The notes below the pieces were generated by a model, which was not told the origin of the DNA, ran no database searches, and worked only from the letters and a program-made list of their open reading frames with translations. From assembly GCF_000745855.1 (NCBI RefSeq), contig NZ_JQKD01000005.1, positions 1 through 64,000 on the forward strand: a stretch of DNA of 64,000 nt, read 5' to 3'. The position numbers were made by a program, and so were the translations under genes. Source of the DNA: Xenophilus azovorans DSM 13620. Its GTDB lineage: Bacteria; Pseudomonadota; Gammaproteobacteria; Burkholderiales; Burkholderiaceae_C. Of the stretch, positions 62,525-64,000 are shown one piece after another; the stretch's first letter is position 1, and each line of letters starts with the position of its first letter.

Positions 62525-63946
62525 TCAGTGTCGCGCCAGCGGCAGCCGGACGAGTGCGTCGAGCCCGGTGATGCGGCCGTCGGGCGCCGTGCGATTGTCC
62601 AGCGCGATGTCGCCGCCGAGCGTGTGGACGATCTCGCGGCAGATGGCCAGCCCCAGGCCGGAGCCGCGCGCCACGTCGCCGGCGGCGAAGGGCGCGAACA
62701 GGCGCTGGCGCAGCTCGGCCGGGATGCCCGGGCCGGCGTCGCCCACGCGCAGCACGGCGCGGCCGTCCTGCGCAGCCACGCGCACCGCCAGGCTGCCGCC
62801 CGCGGGGCTGTGCTTGATGGCGTTGTGCAGCAGGTTGCGCGCCAGCTCGGTGAGCATCCAGCGGTGCGCATGCACGGCGGCCGGCTGCACGGCGAGCTCG
62901 AAGTCGAGCGCCTTGTCCGCCACCAGCGGCGAGAGGTCCAGCGCCACCTGGCGCACCACCTCGCCCAAATCCAGCGTCTCCCATTCCGGCTGCTGGCGCA
63001 ACTGCTCGATCTTGGCCAGCGAGAGCATCTGGTTGGCCAGCAGCGTCGCGCGCTCGACGGTGCCGCCGATGTCGGCCAGCGCCTCGGCCGCCGGCAGGTC
63101 GCCGCGCCGCGCCGACTGCACCTGCGCCTTGAGCACCGCCAGCGGCGTGCGCAGCTGGTGCGCCGCATCGCGCACGAAGCGCTTCTGGTGGTCCAGCAGC
63201 CGCTGCAGCCGCCCCATCACGCCGGTCATCGCGTCCAGCAGCGGCAGCAGCTCGCGCGGCGCGTCGGGCGCGTCGATGGGCGAGAGGTCGCCGGCCGCGC
63301 GCGCCTCGATGGCCCGGCCCAGCGCGCGCACCGGGCGCGTGGCCAGCTGCACCACCAGCACCGTCACGCCCGCGATCACCGCCGCCAGCAGGAGCTGGCG
63401 CCACAGCATGTCGACCAGCAGGCGGCGCGCCAGCGCCTCGCGCAGCTCCAGCGTCTCGGCCACCTGCACCACCGCCATGCCGCGGCCCTGGCTGCTGGCC
63501 ACCGGCTGCAGCAGCACGGCCACGCGCACCGGGCGGGCGCGGAAACGGTCGTCGTAGAAGTCGACCAGCGCGGCGTAGGGCGGCCGGTCCGGCAGGCGCC
63601 CGTGCCAGAAGGGCAGCTCCTCGAAGCCGGAAACCAGCTCGCCGCGCTGGGTCGAGACGCGGTAGTACATGCGGCTCTGGTTGTCGGCCTCGAAGGCTTC
63701 CAGCGCGGAGTAGGGCACGGTGGCGCGCAGCACGGCGGCCTCGTCGTAGCCGGTCACGTCGAGCTGCTCGCCGATGGTCTTGGCCGAGGCCAGCAGGGTG
63801 CGGTCGTAGGCGGTGGTGGCGGCGGCCAGCGCCTGGCGGTAGACGCTGACGCTGTTGATGACGATGAACAGCGCCACCGGCGCCAGCAGGCCCAGCAGCA
63901 GCCGGAAGCGCAGCGAGGTGCGGCGGGGCGCGGTGCTCAATGGCAT
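62525..63946 (-). CDS. TctE/QseC-type sensor histidine kinase
   Basis: The ~473-residue kinase has an N-terminal membrane helix (LLLGLLAPVALFIVINSVSVY), a periplasmic 2CSK_N-type sensor (about 45-165), a second helix (LLLAAVIAGVTVLVVQLA), HAMP-like linker and the catalytic core: H-box FVRDAAHQLRTPLAVLKAQ, N-box ELARNLLHNAIKHS, G1 VGDAGPGIP and G2 GSGLGLAIC. Its N-terminal sensor resembles TctE, which senses tricarboxylates and would fit the TctC-rich genome, but this is weak. Its regulator must lie to the right, beyond a repeat. Confidence 0.92.
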   Translation of the reverse strand: MPLSTAPRRTSLRFRLLLGLLAPVALFIVINSVSVYRQALAAATTAYDRTLLASAKTIGEQLDVTGYDEAAVLRATVPYSALEAFEADNQSRMYYRVSTQRGELVSGFEELPFWHGRLPDRPPYAALVDFYDDRFRARPVRVAVLLQPVASSQGRGMAVVQVAETLELREALARRLLVDMLWRQLLLAAVIAGVTVLVVQLATRPVRALGRAIEARAAGDLSPIDAPDAPRELLPLLDAMTGVMGRLQRLLDHQKRFVRDAAHQLRTPLAVLKAQVQSARRGDLPAAEALADIGGTVERATLLANQMLSLAKIEQLRQQPEWETLDLGEVVRQVALDLSPLVADKALDFELAVQPAAVHAHRWMLTELARNLLHNAIKHSPAGGSLAVRVAAQDGRAVLRVGDAGPGIPAELRQRLFAPFAAGDVARGSGLGLAICREIVHTLGGDIALDNRTAPDGRITGLDALVRLPLARH

Positions 63947-63974
63947 GGGATGCGCGAGTCTGGCGCAGTCGTTT

Positions 63975-64000
63975 TGCGGGGGCACCCGCGGAACCGGCTT
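63975..64000. repeat. GC-hairpin mosaic repeat (copy C, cut by window edge)
   Basis: GGGCACCCGCGGAACCGGCTT matches the inverted end of copy A with one change (ACCGG for ACTGG). It precedes the sensor-kinase gene and continues beyond the window. Confidence 0.65.

Overview
The window reads as chromosomal DNA of a high-GC betaproteobacterium, most probably a member of the Comamonadaceae (Variovorax/Acidovorax/Ramlibacter-like). The signs are the alaC-hom-thrC-mobB-moeA-moaD/moaE-clpB backbone, four Bug/TctC-type receptors, a SWIB domain fused to a lysine-rich histone-H1-like tail, and GC-rich mosaic hairpin repeats of the kind often seen after stop codons in this family. This assignment is inference from gene content; no rRNA or other marker is present. 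I saw no tRNA, rRNA, CRISPR array or phage block.

Layout. 1-330: end of an IS110-type element abutting a VOC gene. 0.8-3.7 kb: PhoH-type ATPase, Bcp peroxiredoxin, Mth938-like protein. 3.8-12.7 kb: amino-acid and molybdenum-cofactor genes; moeA carries an in-frame hairpin-rich insertion, and moaD/moaE are split by two opposite-strand genes. 12.7-17.8 kb: lipoprotein acid phosphatase, orphan Bug receptor, clpB with a clear sigma-32 promoter. 17.8-28.7 kb: PheC-like periplasmic protein, acyl-CoA ligase, a complete Liv-type ABC transporter, and divergent TetR, enoyl-CoA hydratase, thiolase and arfB. 28.7-39.2 kb: two Hsp20 genes with a sigma-32 promoter, SulP transporter, AraC/MFS/TauE set, housekeeping singles, and a type II lumazine synthase behind an FMN riboswitch.

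40.2-52.8 kb is the most coherent accessory system. It encodes a tripartite tricarboxylate transporter (tctCBA), a second TctC, an enolase-superfamily enzyme, two TIM-barrel isomerases, a Gfo/Idh/MocA dehydrogenase, a DUF993 aldolase-like enzyme, a ThDP enzyme and a TetR regulator. Four copies of one palindrome (AATTAAC-N6-GTGAATT) lie at the promoters of these units, so the set looks like one regulon for an unknown carbon acid or polyol, with a parts list resembling inositol catabolism. 52.8-59.2 kb is a second set: three cupins (two of them paralogues), LysR, alpha/beta hydrolase, orphan Bug receptor and another ThDP enzyme, with an 18-bp perfect palindrome in a divergent promoter region. 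59.2-64 kb: SWIB/H1 protein, EamA transporter, GGCT-like protein, PPK2, HslR and a sensor kinase whose regulator lies beyond the right edge.

Starts were chosen by ribosome-binding sites, family length and overlaps. Functions of the accessory enzymes are family-level only.
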